Of a stretch of DNA of 49,077 nucleotides, positions 18,605 through 26,827 are shown in pieces. Positions within the stretch are counted from its first letter, which is position 1; the number at the start of each line of letters is the position of its first letter. Below the pieces are notes generated by a model. It was not told the DNA's origin, made no database searches, and saw nothing but the letters and a program-made list of their open reading frames with translations. Location: the IMG/VR virus record IMGVR_UViG_3300022562_000273, positions 1-49,077 of that record; one strand, given 5' to 3'. The DNA is from a virus. The translations under genes were made by a program, and so were the position numbers.

Positions 18605-20440
18605 CTATCCAAGTCCGATAATGAAGCTCTGTGAGTTTTGTTTAGTAATCCAGCTTAGCACTGGATTGTAGAACGTTTGTGTGTTCACAACTAGCGATGG
18701 TGAGATATTGTGAGCAGAAGTTGTGAGAACAGGAGTAAAGAAGGTGTTAGTATTCTGGAACAGCGAGGGCGATACATTAACAGTCGACGTACGCACGGCG
18801 GTATAGAAAGTGTTTGTGTTCTGATAAAGAACTGGAGTAATCTTGCTTGTCGAACGTACAGTTGCAGTATAGAAGGTATTTGTATTCTGATATAATGTTG
18901 GATTGATATGTCCTGCTTGAATACCACCAGTCAATACTGCGGTGTAGAAGGTATTAGCGTTGGTGTACAGCGTTGGTGTTATTGAAGCTGCTCCAGGAGC
19001 AACAACAGCTGTAAAGAAAGTGTTGGTATTATTGTAAATAAGCGGTGTGATTCTTTTAACATTCCTAACAACTGCGGTAAAGAAGGTGTTGGTATTGGTA
19101 TAAAGACTTGGAGTAATCCCAACAGCACCTCGACCAACGATAGCAGTATAGAATGTATTTGTGTTGACAAATAAAGTAGGTCCAATACCACTGACTACAA
19201 CTGCTGTATAGAAAGTGTTAGTGTTAGTATAAAGCGTTGGAGTAATTCCAACTGTGGTATGAATTACAGCAGTGTAAAATGTATTCGTGTTATTATATCT
19301 TGAAGGTGAGATTGTCCAAACCGCTGGCATAACAACGGTTGAGTAGAACGTGTTGGTGTTGGTATAAAGACTTGGTGCAATGTTTGCGGCGGAGGAAGCA
19401 AAGTTCCATCCAGTATTACCACCGCTGTCAGTGGAATGAACTCCGGCGTTCCAAGTAGCGCCGCCAGTAGCAGTATTGTCTTTAATGTCAAGATAGTCAA
19501 CAGAAACTGTTCCAGAACTCTTTGAAAACGTGGCTGGCGTTCCCGACGATACTGACTCTATAGATATCACCTGTCCTGTAATACCATTAACATTGAACGC
19601 ACCATTGAAAGTAAATGTCGCAAGACTAAACCTAAGCGTATGTGCTGTAGTACCATCATCAATGAAATCATAAGCGTAAGTTTGATTACCACCAAACTCG
19701 ATAGCGTTACTAGCAGCGGCGCCTGTTTGGTGAATCCAAAGTTTAGGCATAGTCAGTGTGCCAGAAACAGGAGCCCTAATCTGCATCCCCGACCCAACAA
19801 AGGTGGGTTCGACTTTTATTGTCGTTTCAGTGGATTGGCTATAACTGAAATTAGTATTTGTTATCCACCAACACGCAGCTGTGCCTGAAGTACTTGGAAT
19901 AAGATTTATAACTGTTCCCGCGCTACTAAGAGTATTTATAGAACAGGTTCCAGTTCCTGTCGATGCAAATCTACCTACAGTAATATTATGAGTAAGCGGT
20001 AAAAGTGATCCTGCTAACAGCGTTAATATTTTATCCCCAGCAAGACTAAAGTCGTCTCCAAGCTGGAAAAATTTAGATGCTCCATTAAAGGTAACGTCGC
20101 CAGCCCATGACTTTCCATTCGATGTAAAGGTGCAATTACCTGTTGCAGTAAGTGTACCAGTTACACTATAAGTGTTGCCGGAGCCAAGGGTAACATTACC
20201 TGAGGCAGTTAGACCGTTGGTACCAGAGAATGTTAGCGTAGAGTTTGCAGAGTTGAACGCAATGATAGATGGCGAGTAGTTGATAGTAACTGTGCCAGTT
20301 CCTGAGTTAGCGTCGAAGTTTACATTATCCGATGCCCCCGGAACAGAAGCTCCCGGAGCCCCTCCACTGGACGCTGCCCAATGAGAGGTATCAGAAGAAC
20401 TCCAAGTACCTGTGCCGCCAACCCAGAACCGAATAGCCAT
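18605..20440 (-). CDS. Repeat-rich structural protein, 11 NTNTFYTA repeats
   Basis: This is a 611-aa protein. The N-terminal region (FWVGGTGTWSSSDTSHWAASSGG) starts a serine/threonine-rich beta domain typical of metagenomic phage surface proteins. From about residue 352 to the end there are eleven units of about 20-23 residues with consensus [ST]PxLYxNTNTFYTAVV, separated by variable linkers. There is no catalytic motif. It is probably a fibre, appendage or decoration that contacts the host or capsid. The start overlaps the previous stop (TGATG). Confidence 0.8.
   Translation of the reverse strand: MAIRFWVGGTGTWSSSDTSHWAASSGGAPGASVPGASDNVNFDANSGTGTVTINYSPSIIAFNSANSTLTFSGTNGLTASGNVTLGSGNTYSVTGTLTATGNCTFTSNGKSWAGDVTFNGASKFFQLGDDFSLAGDKILTLLAGSLLPLTHNITVGRFASTGTGTCSINTLSSAGTVINLIPSTSGTAACWWITNTNFSYSQSTETTIKVEPTFVGSGMQIRAPVSGTLTMPKLWIHQTGAAASNAIEFGGNQTYAYDFIDDGTTAHTLRFSLATFTFNGAFNVNGITGQVISIESVSSGTPATFSKSSGTVSVDYLDIKDNTATGGATWNAGVHSTDSGGNTGWNFASSAANIAPSLYTNTNTFYSTVVMPAVWTISPSRYNNTNTFYTAVIHTTVGITPTLYTNTNTFYTAVVVSGIGPTLFVNTNTFYTAIVGRGAVGITPSLYTNTNTFFTAVVRNVKRITPLIYNNTNTFFTAVVAPGAASITPTLYTNANTFYTAVLTGGIQAGHINPTLYQNTNTFYTATVRSTSKITPVLYQNTNTFYTAVRTSTVNVSPSLFQNTNTFFTPVLTTSAHNISPSLVVNTQTFYNPVLSWITKQNSQSFIIGLG
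18655..19375 (-). repeat. Tandem coding repeats (11 units, 60-70 bp)
   Basis: Eleven diverged copies of a unit encoding xPxLYxNTNTFYTA lie head to tail. In DNA they show as repeated stretches reading, on the plus strand, gtatagaaagtgtttgtgtt and close variants. The last unit (VVNTQTFYNP) is the most diverged. Confidence 0.9.
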
Positions 20441-20766
20441 CAGTTCTTATTCCCAATGTATGGGTCTTTTACACTTAAGTTCATAAATGGAACTCGAATA
20501 GTCTGGTTGTATGGAAACACTCCGCGCTTACGCCCAAGCGAGTCGTAGTGATCCATAAGTAGCTGTTTTGTGCGACCGAAGATTTCATCAAAGCTGCGCT
20601 CAGCGCTTTCACGAGTTGGATGAACGCCACGAAGAGCATTGATGACTAGGTTTGCCGCTGCGTTGATCACATCGTCAGACGGAAAGCCATCAATCGCTTC
20701 GGATATCTTCTGAAAGAGTTCTCGGCCCTTATCAGAGGTGCCGAGAAGCATAGGGTCCTTCGTCAT
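20440..20766 (-). CDS. Small structural-region protein, 108 aa
   Basis: The start at 20766 is preferred over one 27 nt upstream because it makes an ATGA overlap with the previous gene. The product begins TKDPMLLGTSDKGRELFQKI, is helical, and has FPSDDVINAAANLVINALR and FDEIFGRTKQLLMDHYD. Function is unknown; it sits among appendage genes. Confidence 0.75.
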   Translation of the reverse strand: MTKDPMLLGTSDKGRELFQKISEAIDGFPSDDVINAAANLVINALRGVHPTRESAERSFDEIFGRTKQLLMDHYDSLGRKRGVFPYNQTIRVPFMNLSVKDPYIGNKN

Positions 20767-21188
20767 AGTTTGAATATCCCCTGAGCATCCCAAGTTACAG
20801 TGATATCACCACCATTTGGCGTGACCGGGAGGCCGGTGGCTGTGTCGATGAACAGCACCAACCGCCAAGTCGTGTTTGCGCCAGAGTTGTGGCGATAGAT
20901 TGTGAGAGCTTCGACCGAGGCGCCAGTGACGGCAGTGAAGGTCAGGTCAGAACCGTCAAAGACAGCATCCGCAACCGTGCCAACAGTCGGAGACACTATT
21001 CGTTGTTCTGTACCAACCGTAGCAGCAACAACTGAACTGTAGAACTGATCTGCTGCCGAATAGGCATGGGTGCCGGTATCGGTAAGAGCAGTGTATGGTC
21101 CGTCAGTCGTAGTGTCTACATTCATGGACGTATTCGTGTCTCCGTTCATGAACGAGTTCTTCATCAGAGGATAGACTGCATTAGCCAT
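20763..21188 (-). CDS. Beta-rich minor structural protein, 141 aa
   Basis: The 141-aa protein is rich in Thr, Val, Asp and Gly (TTDGPYTALTDTGTHAYSAADQFYSSVVAATVG), with no signal peptide. It resembles small virion beta-sandwich proteins. GGAGAACC precedes the start, and the stop overlaps the next start by ATGA. It could be a capsid decoration or appendage part. Confidence 0.72.
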   Translation of the reverse strand: MANAVYPLMKNSFMNGDTNTSMNVDTTTDGPYTALTDTGTHAYSAADQFYSSVVAATVGTEQRIVSPTVGTVADAVFDGSDLTFTAVTGASVEALTIYRHNSGANTTWRLVLFIDTATGLPVTPNGGDITVTWDAQGIFKL

Positions 21189-21199
21189 CGAGGTTCTCC

Positions 21200-21667
21200 T
21201 TATGAGGGGCCAATGATACGAACGCCTTGCAGAATGATAGTGACGTTAGTTAAGACTGACGCACTATCGAGGTTGAAGCCGATAACATCGTTCTGATTTA
21301 TCTGCTTCGTCCAACCAGTCAGCGCTGTGCTTTGTGCAGCATATTGATTAGTCAATGTAGGAGGATCGCTTCCAGTGATAGTGTTCGCTACCGTTGGTGG
21401 CGCACCGGCAAGGTAGTCATCGAGAGTGGTTTTCCACACGTCGATGACGCAGGAGCCTTGTGTTTGGCTAAGCACTATCCAGCTGTAGATGACGCACCAA
21501 TCAGGACTAAGAAGTTGACCCTTGTAACCATTGGAAGGAAGCTGACCACCACCATCAATCACGAAGTTGAAATTGATAGGAGCGTCAGTCAGCTTCCATC
21601 CAGTAGTAGGGCCAAGGTAGGTTCTAACTGTTTGCGGAATCCTTCCACCCTGATCGAGGTCAACCAT
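21200..21667 (-). CDS. Beta-rich minor structural protein, 155 aa
   Basis: Two adjacent ATG codons (21670, 21667) could serve; the second is better spaced from AAGGTGGG. The product has WCVIYSWIVLSQTQGSCVIDVWKTTLDDY, GWTKQINQNDVIGFNLDSAS and VTIILQGVRI, a lectin-like or jelly-roll-like pattern common in small phage structural proteins. Function is unknown. It follows the coiled-coil protein gene without a gap. Confidence 0.72.
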   Translation of the reverse strand: MVDLDQGGRIPQTVRTYLGPTTGWKLTDAPINFNFVIDGGGQLPSNGYKGQLLSPDWCVIYSWIVLSQTQGSCVIDVWKTTLDDYLAGAPPTVANTITGSDPPTLTNQYAAQSTALTGWTKQINQNDVIGFNLDSASVLTNVTIILQGVRIIGPS

Positions 21668-22182
21668 CATCCCACCTTACGTCGTCCGGCTACCTGTGAT
21701 TGAAGCTCAGCGTTCTGTGCCATCAACGCAGCCACTTGCTCCTGTAACTTGGCGAAGTCAGCAGGGTCAATGCCTTTGACAACAACAGGCGCAGCACGCT
21801 GACCAGATTGCAGATCGGCAACTTGCCTCTCCAAATCTTTCAGAAGCGAAGCTGAGTACGTTGTGTCAAGGCTCTCGATTGGGTGAACCCATTTAGCCTT
21901 TTCAAGGTCAGTGACCTTCGTCGCATCATCATCAAGTGGCTCCATCTCAGGTGTAGGTGGACCAACAAAGATGATATCCCTTTGCTGCTTACCCTTTCCA
22001 TCACTGACGATGATTTCGCCAAGCTCTGGATAGTTCCAATCAGCAGGGTCCTTTGGATCGAGGTACTGAGGGACGGTGAAGATTTTTCTTCCTTGTTTTC
22101 CCTCTCTTGTAGTCTCTCGATATTCCCACTCAACGCCTGGGACATTGAGGTAGTGAGCACTCAATAGTTTCCATCTAGCCAT
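21667..22182 (-). CDS. Structural-region protein with C-terminal coiled coil, 171 aa
   Basis: The N-terminal part (LSAHYLNVPGVEWEYRETTREGKQGRKIFTVPQYLDP) resembles a small folded module found in phage head proteins. The C-terminus (DFAKLQEQVAALMAQNAELQSQVAG) is a clear coiled coil likely to oligomerise. It joins the 718-aa gene by a TAATG overlap. No function assigned. Confidence 0.72.
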   Translation of the reverse strand: MARWKLLSAHYLNVPGVEWEYRETTREGKQGRKIFTVPQYLDPKDPADWNYPELGEIIVSDGKGKQQRDIIFVGPPTPEMEPLDDDATKVTDLEKAKWVHPIESLDTTYSASLLKDLERQVADLQSGQRAAPVVVKGIDPADFAKLQEQVAALMAQNAELQSQVAGRRKVG

Positions 22183-24338
22183 TATCTTCTCCCTCTTCTT
22201 CGATAGATGTTAAGCCACGACTGGCCTGCGCCAGGAGGTGGAGCGAACACGAACGGGACTGCTATACCATAAGCTGTGACACCAGTAAGAAAGACATTTG
22301 TATCTATTGAAAAGCCGAAGTCATTAACAACGCCAGTTGCAGTTACCTGAGCAAGTTCTTTCAATTCCTCAAACGTGAATAGGCCAACCTGACCTGTTGC
22401 AGAGGCTTGTGTTAGATTGACATTTGCGCTAGTGCCAGTATCAACAGTGAAATCACCAACTGCTCCAGTGCCAGTTGCCTGAGCAAGAGGAATGTCCTCT
22501 TCAATAGCAAAGCTGTTAACCGCGCCAGTCGCTGTAACCTTCGTTAGATCAATGACTGTGCCAGAGGTGACAGAGAAGTCTCCAACTGCGCCAGTTGCAG
22601 TTACTTGAGTAAGCGTCTTGTCGATAGCGGTAGTGAAGACATTGACTGCGCCAGTAGCTGTGACTTGGACAAGCTGTGGCGCAACGGTGACGCTATCAAA
22701 TGGGTTGACAGAACCTGTTGCGGAAGTGCCTGTGAAGAAGGCGCTAATGTTGGAAGTAAGGACATTGACCGCGCCGGTAGCTGTGGCCTGAACTAGATCG
22801 AAGCTGTCGTCGATCTGGAATGAGAATGTACCAACTTGGCCAGTTGCAGTTACCTTAACCAGATCAACGCTTTGACCTGTTGTAACAGTGAAGTCGCCAG
22901 GAGTTCCTGTGCCTGTAATCTGTGTAAGTAGAACGTCAGTATCGATTTGAACAGTGAATGGATTGACTGAGCCTGTTCCGGAAGCTCCAACAAGAGCGAA
23001 ACTACTGTCGATTGTGACAGATAGAGTATTGACTGTGCCAGTTCCAGAAACCTGACCTAACGTAACGCTAATGGTTGGAACGAATGAGGCAGGAGTGCCT
23101 GTGCCAGAGACCTGAGTTAGCGGAACGTCGATTGCAATATCGAATGGATTGACAAAGCCTGTACCGAAAACACCAGTTAGATCAACATTTGTAGCAGAGC
23201 TAATATCGACTGTGAACGAGTTGACCGCGCCGGTGCCAGAGGCTTGCGCGAGAGTCTTGTCGATCTGGGCAGTAATCGAATTAACATTGCCTGTGCCTGT
23301 GACCTTCGTCAGCGCCGGATTTGTCGTAATCTGCTTCGAGAACGAGCCAACCGTGCCTGTTCCAGTAACCTTCGTGAGGTTTATGCTCGGACCAGCGGGA
23401 GTGTAGGTGATTGCGATGAGGCCGCCAGCGCCCGTTCCTGGAGTGAGCGTGCTGCCACTCCCACGCATATAGGCAGTGCCACCGCCACCACCTCCGTAGT
23501 TGCCGCCGTTACCGCCAATCGTCGTCTGGTTCGAGTTATTGCTATTGCCACCGGAACCGCCTCCACCACCACCAACACCATGAGTGGAGTCCCATGTAGT
23601 GTTAGCGCCACCAGCGCCTCCGTCGCCGGGGTCCGTAGCTTGAGAGGTTAGATAGCCACCACCACCACCACCACCGCCTACAGTTCCAGCAGTGCCGTCT
23701 ACACCAGCAGCGCCACCAGTCCCATGACCAGTTCCATCGGGGCCATCACCACCATCGCCTGCAACAGTTCCGGGATCAGGGGGAACAGCGCCAGCCGTAG
23801 AACTCTGTCCGTCCGATCCACCGCCACCGCCTCCGGCATAGGTGGTTGAGTGGGAGTCTCCGCCGTTTCTACCTACACCTCCCGGACCAGCGGAACCTCC
23901 ACCACCACCACCGCCTCGCTGTTTCCCTGTAGCACCACCAGAGCCACCAGCAAAACTATTTCCAGCAGTGCCCGGAGGGGTTCCACCAGTCTCCTGTGTT
24001 GATGAACCTCCCGCTCCACCTGTATCTACTGCACCATCAGCGCCGAATTGAGCGCCGAAGAAGTTAGTTCCAGTTGTGCCATCATTACCAAAGCGCGTCG
24101 TTACCGCTCCGCCACCAGCGGGAACGCGAAATGGATTATTTCCTGAGAGAGTTAGGTTTGTTCTCTGTTGGTATGCACCACCACCACCACCACCGGCTCC
24201 GTGTCCAGATGCGCCAGTGCTGCCTTGACCGCCATTGCCACCAGCGCCGAGTAGTTCGACAGAGTTTGCGGCGTTGTTCCAATCTGCCGGGGTTGCCCAA
24301 GGCGACGAAGAACCATTAACTAGAAATACTTGTGTCAT
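22182..24338 (-). CDS. Glycine-rich repeat protein, putative tail/adhesin component
   Basis: The 718-aa protein has three parts. Residues 1-30 are a short head (FLVNGSSSPWATPADWNNAANSVELLG). About 30-310 is extremely Gly-rich with runs of six to eight Gly, similar in feel to Gly-rich phage adhesin domains. About 317-700 holds roughly 18 units of 20-24 residues with consensus LxxVTATGxVxxFxxxID. The last residues are Pro- and Arg-rich. It is probably a fibrous virion protein. It has good spacing to GGTGAGGGATC and an ATGA overlap with the previous gene. Confidence 0.8.
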   Translation of the reverse strand: MTQVFLVNGSSSPWATPADWNNAANSVELLGAGGNGGQGSTGASGHGAGGGGGGAYQQRTNLTLSGNNPFRVPAGGGAVTTRFGNDGTTGTNFFGAQFGADGAVDTGGAGGSSTQETGGTPPGTAGNSFAGGSGGATGKQRGGGGGGGSAGPGGVGRNGGDSHSTTYAGGGGGGSDGQSSTAGAVPPDPGTVAGDGGDGPDGTGHGTGGAAGVDGTAGTVGGGGGGGGYLTSQATDPGDGGAGGANTTWDSTHGVGGGGGGSGGNSNNSNQTTIGGNGGNYGGGGGGTAYMRGSGSTLTPGTGAGGLIAITYTPAGPSINLTKVTGTGTVGSFSKQITTNPALTKVTGTGNVNSITAQIDKTLAQASGTGAVNSFTVDISSATNVDLTGVFGTGFVNPFDIAIDVPLTQVSGTGTPASFVPTISVTLGQVSGTGTVNTLSVTIDSSFALVGASGTGSVNPFTVQIDTDVLLTQITGTGTPGDFTVTTGQSVDLVKVTATGQVGTFSFQIDDSFDLVQATATGAVNVLTSNISAFFTGTSATGSVNPFDSVTVAPQLVQVTATGAVNVFTTAIDKTLTQVTATGAVGDFSVTSGTVIDLTKVTATGAVNSFAIEEDIPLAQATGTGAVGDFTVDTGTSANVNLTQASATGQVGLFTFEELKELAQVTATGVVNDFGFSIDTNVFLTGVTAYGIAVPFVFAPPPGAGQSWLNIYRRRGRR
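22250..23390 (-). repeat. About 18 tandem coding repeats (TGTGxVxxF type)
   Basis: These are diverged units of 60-72 bp encoding L-x2-V-[ST]-[GA]-TG-x-V-x2-F. In DNA the plus strand repeats forms of ccagttgcagttacctgagc. Some pairs are near-identical in protein (VTATGAVN), which suggests recent duplication within the array. Confidence 0.88.
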
Positions 24339-24910
24339 GATCCCTCACCAGTATAGTGAGTGATCTTCCTCACCTTATAGCCAGCGGCCTGCATAGAGTT
24401 TATCCAACCCCATGCCACAGCATTTGGCTCGCCATGAGACTCGATAATCAATGGATCGTTATTCTCAGTGAAGATCGTTCCACAGTTGTCTGGTCTAAGC
24501 GCCTTTGGCATCTTGTCGTTGCGTGACTGCGACTTCAACCACCAGCACTTAAACGTCTTGCAGACTTTTGGGCGACCTTGATAGAGCTTGCAACCAAAGC
24601 CAACGTCGCAGTGATTGCAGAGTGCGCCAGAAGGCTTCTCGAAACGCCCATCTTTAATATAGAGCGTCTTGCAACAAGCCGTGCAACTACCACATTTGTT
24701 CTCTGGTGCTATCGTTGAGACAACGTGCTTCTGCACCTTCTCGATAAGCGGAGGAACCTCGTTCCAAGGGACCGGCTCCTGCACCTCAAGATCAGGCACA
24801 ACATAGAGGCGCTCGTTGCGCTTAACGTGATGCCTCATACGCCATCGCTGCGTGACCACTACGCGTAGCCCGCCTTTGCGGTCAACAATGCCAGCGACGG
24901 CGCTGAGCAT
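24335..24910 (-). CDS. CxxCxxCC zinc/iron-chelating protein (YkgJ-like)
   Basis: This 191-aa protein has the family signature CGSCTACC (CxxCxxCC), then CNHC, GCKLYQGRPKVCKTFKC, that is, C-x-[IL]-Y-x2-RP-x2-C-x3-[FY]-x-C. The family is thought to bind zinc or iron. The start at 24910 is chosen because it overlaps the previous stop (TGATG); a GTG three bases upstream is possible. It is unusual to find it inside the structural operon. It could be a redox or metal sensor, a modification factor for virion proteins, or a moron gene. The family call is strong; the role is unknown. Confidence 0.82.
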   Translation of the reverse strand: MLSAVAGIVDRKGGLRVVVTQRWRMRHHVKRNERLYVVPDLEVQEPVPWNEVPPLIEKVQKHVVSTIAPENKCGSCTACCKTLYIKDGRFEKPSGALCNHCDVGFGCKLYQGRPKVCKTFKCWWLKSQSRNDKMPKALRPDNCGTIFTENNDPLIIESHGEPNAVAWGWINSMQAAGYKVRKITHYTGEGS

Positions 24911-25368
24911 CACACAATGCGCAGGAGCGCGTTCGTCGAGTCGTTGGTTGGCTGGACCAGCGTCAGCGTTCCAGAGGAAACGGTCTGCGTTCCACCGAAG
25001 TCACCAACATAGACGGCTGCGTTCGAGGCTGAGGAGTTGTAAATCATGCAGCCATCAGTAGAGAACGACGAAGAAGTCCACGACGGATTTACTGACCATT
25101 CCCAATAGGCAGTCGTGCCTGACGATTGCGGAGTGATGTTCTGCGCAGCCGTCCAAGCGAAGCCACCAGCAGTATAGCCAGTGCCACTCGTCTCATCGGA
25201 GTTGCCAGTAATATCGGAATAGTTCGTGCTACCAGCACCATAAGTGCCGGTCGGTGTAGCTTTGATAAGCGCCACCTTGAACACGTTGCCAGTCGTAATT
25301 GTGAAGTTGTGCGTAGCAGTTGCTAACTCCACTTTAAAGCTGGTCGGCATTGCAGTCGTGATAGCCAT
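24910..25368 (-). CDS. Beta-rich phage structural protein, 152 aa
   Basis: The protein starts AITTAMPTSFKVELATATHNF and continues with VFKVALIKATPTGTYG and GGFAWTAAQNITPQSSG. This pattern is common in small phage head-tail region proteins. There is no signal peptide. GGAGTAATATAG precedes the start. A virion decoration or appendage base role is possible. Confidence 0.75.
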   Translation of the reverse strand: MAITTAMPTSFKVELATATHNFTITTGNVFKVALIKATPTGTYGAGSTNYSDITGNSDETSGTGYTAGGFAWTAAQNITPQSSGTTAYWEWSVNPSWTSSSFSTDGCMIYNSSASNAAVYVGDFGGTQTVSSGTLTLVQPTNDSTNALLRIV

Positions 25369-25373
25369 CTATA

Positions 25374-25676
25374 TTACTCCTTGTGATAGCCGCGTTCATT
25401 CTCCATAGAGGTCGCCAAGTCACGCAAGATTATTCGAAAGACTTTATCGATAGTCTCCTTATTCGCAGTTGGAACTTTAAGAAGACTGCGAATAACCGTT
25501 TGGACGCTAGCGTGCATTTTAGCAATAGCGCCATGAATTTCAGATGTGTTCTCTTCGTTAGAACTGAACAGCTGAAACATAGTTATATCAGCTAGCGTCT
25601 CTGGACTGTGCGGCCCGCCGTTGGTGACGAAGGCACGCATTGAGCCGATCTGTGAAGAACCATTAACCCCTTCCAT
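25374..25676 (-). CDS. Small helical protein, 100 aa
   Basis: The start at 25676 overlaps the previous stop (TGATG). The product has an N-terminal EGVNGSSQIGSMRAFVTNGG, then helical segments EIHGAIAKMHASVQTVIRSLLK and IDKVFRIILRDLATSMENERG. I recognise no family. It is coupled upstream, and five bases separate it from the next gene. Confidence 0.65.
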   Translation of the reverse strand: MEGVNGSSQIGSMRAFVTNGGPHSPETLADITMFQLFSSNEENTSEIHGAIAKMHASVQTVIRSLLKVPTANKETIDKVFRIILRDLATSMENERGYHKE

Positions 25677-26050
25677 CACTTAGCTCCTATGCTCTTTAGG
25701 AAGTTCTCTCGCTTCTCAAGCAGCGAACGAAGGTCCTCTTCTCTGAGAGCAATTTGCTTGTTGATTTCATCAAGCTTATCGTGTCGTTCGTTGGTGGCCT
25801 TTGAAGTCTCATCTTGAATTCTTGACAGTTCCATCTTGTGGAAGTCAACGCTCGCTTTCAGCTTTTCCTCTTCATCTCGAAGTGACACAAGACGAGTGTC
25901 TGCTTCATTGCAAGCGCGCTTTAGTGAAACGACAGGTGCAAGGTGCTCACCGATCTTGATAAGTCCACCAAACATCTTAGCGAAGCGTTTGGCGTCGTCG
26001 ATTATTTGTTGTTCGCTGGTGATTTCTTCGTCTGAGTAAGGTCTGCTCAT
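25676..26050 (-). CDS. Coiled-coil protein, 124 aa
   Basis: The frame is open further upstream, but residues there are Arg/His/Cys-rich shadow sequence; the ATG at 26050 sits in an ATGA overlap with the previous gene. The product (SRPYSDEEITSEQQIIDDAKRFAKMFGG) then forms a long coiled coil (EEEKLKASVDFHKMELSRIQDETSKA). Function unknown; it could be an assembly chaperone or a tail measure-like helper. Confidence 0.75.
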   Translation of the reverse strand: MSRPYSDEEITSEQQIIDDAKRFAKMFGGLIKIGEHLAPVVSLKRACNEADTRLVSLRDEEEKLKASVDFHKMELSRIQDETSKATNERHDKLDEINKQIALREEDLRSLLEKRENFLKSIGAK

Positions 26051-26421
26051 AGGCGTTGAGTCCTTAGAACGATGGTGACAGTAACGCTGGTGGTGCCGTC
26101 TCCGGCAGATACTCTCGGACGTACGAAGCGACTGATTTCTGTGATTTGAGCAAGGCCAGTGGCGGTGAAAGAGATTGCGACAGAGAATGGGTCCTTTAGA
26201 GTGTGCCAATTCGATCCATCATTTGAGCCCTCGATAACTATCGTACCGCCTGCGCCAATAGTGCCCTCAACCTGCACAGATCGATCTGACCAACCCATTC
26301 CTGGAAGTGGAGAGCCACTATCTGAGCCAGCGAAGGTCAGGGTTGACCATTGATAGACAATGGTTGGGTCGCCAACAATCTTTTGGCCATTATCAACTAG
26401 CGTGTATGGGATGACTGCCAT
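26047..26421 (-). CDS. Beta-rich minor structural protein, 124 aa
   Basis: This 124-aa protein contains GTIGAGGTIVIEGSNDGSNWHTL, FVRPRVSAGDGTTSVTVTIVLR and similar stretches that recall the Ig-like or carbohydrate-binding F5/8-type modules of phage decoration proteins. GGTGATCT precedes the start. A surface role on the head is plausible but not shown. Confidence 0.72.
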   Translation of the reverse strand: MAVIPYTLVDNGQKIVGDPTIVYQWSTLTFAGSDSGSPLPGMGWSDRSVQVEGTIGAGGTIVIEGSNDGSNWHTLKDPFSVAISFTATGLAQITEISRFVRPRVSAGDGTTSVTVTIVLRTQRL

Positions 26422-26424
26422 AGA

Positions 26425-26823
26425 TCACCATTGAGCATAAGAGAGGAATCCTGGGGCACCTGCGGTGGCGATAGTGAGACAAAGATCGAAACTGGAGGGG
26501 ACGACAAGAATGGCGCCATTGCCTGTACCAGCGACTAACGTCTGCGCGGCAGCGAAGGTCATTGCGCCAGTTAGCGCAGCGTTGCTTGTGCCACAGTTTG
26601 TGCCTGTGCCTGTAGTGTAGGTCACGACAGCACCAGCAGCTGCAACCTGTGAAATCTGTGTGACGTAGATCGACTTGCCAGTAATGCCCGAGACAATCTT
26701 CGTCTCCGTTAGGGTACCAGCAGCGATAGGGATAGTGAATTGTGTAGTAGGCGTGATCTGTTGAGAGGCTGCTGGCACCGTTGCCAACAGAGCGAAAGTT
26801 AGTGCCAGCAGCATCTTCCTCAT
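26425..26823 (-). CDS. Exported protein with signal peptide, 132 aa
   Basis: The N-terminus RKMLLALTFALLATVPAASQ is a classical Sec signal with an A-A-S cut region near residue 20. The mature part is Thr/Ala/Gly-rich and beta-like with two cysteines (NCGTSN, FDLCLTIA) that could form a disulfide in the periplasm. A secreted protein within head genes is odd. GAGGTGATCCC gives a good ribosome site. Function unknown. Confidence 0.75.
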   Translation of the reverse strand: MRKMLLALTFALLATVPAASQQITPTTQFTIPIAAGTLTETKIVSGITGKSIYVTQISQVAAAGAVVTYTTGTGTNCGTSNAALTGAMTFAAAQTLVAGTGNGAILVVPSSFDLCLTIATAGAPGFLSYAQW

Positions 26824-26827
26824 GGGA

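Noticed and set aside
26051-26209. Upstream extension of the coiled-coil gene ending at 25676
   Set aside because: The added residues are Arg/His/Cys-rich and overlap the neighbouring beta protein; the ATGA start at 26050 is far better.
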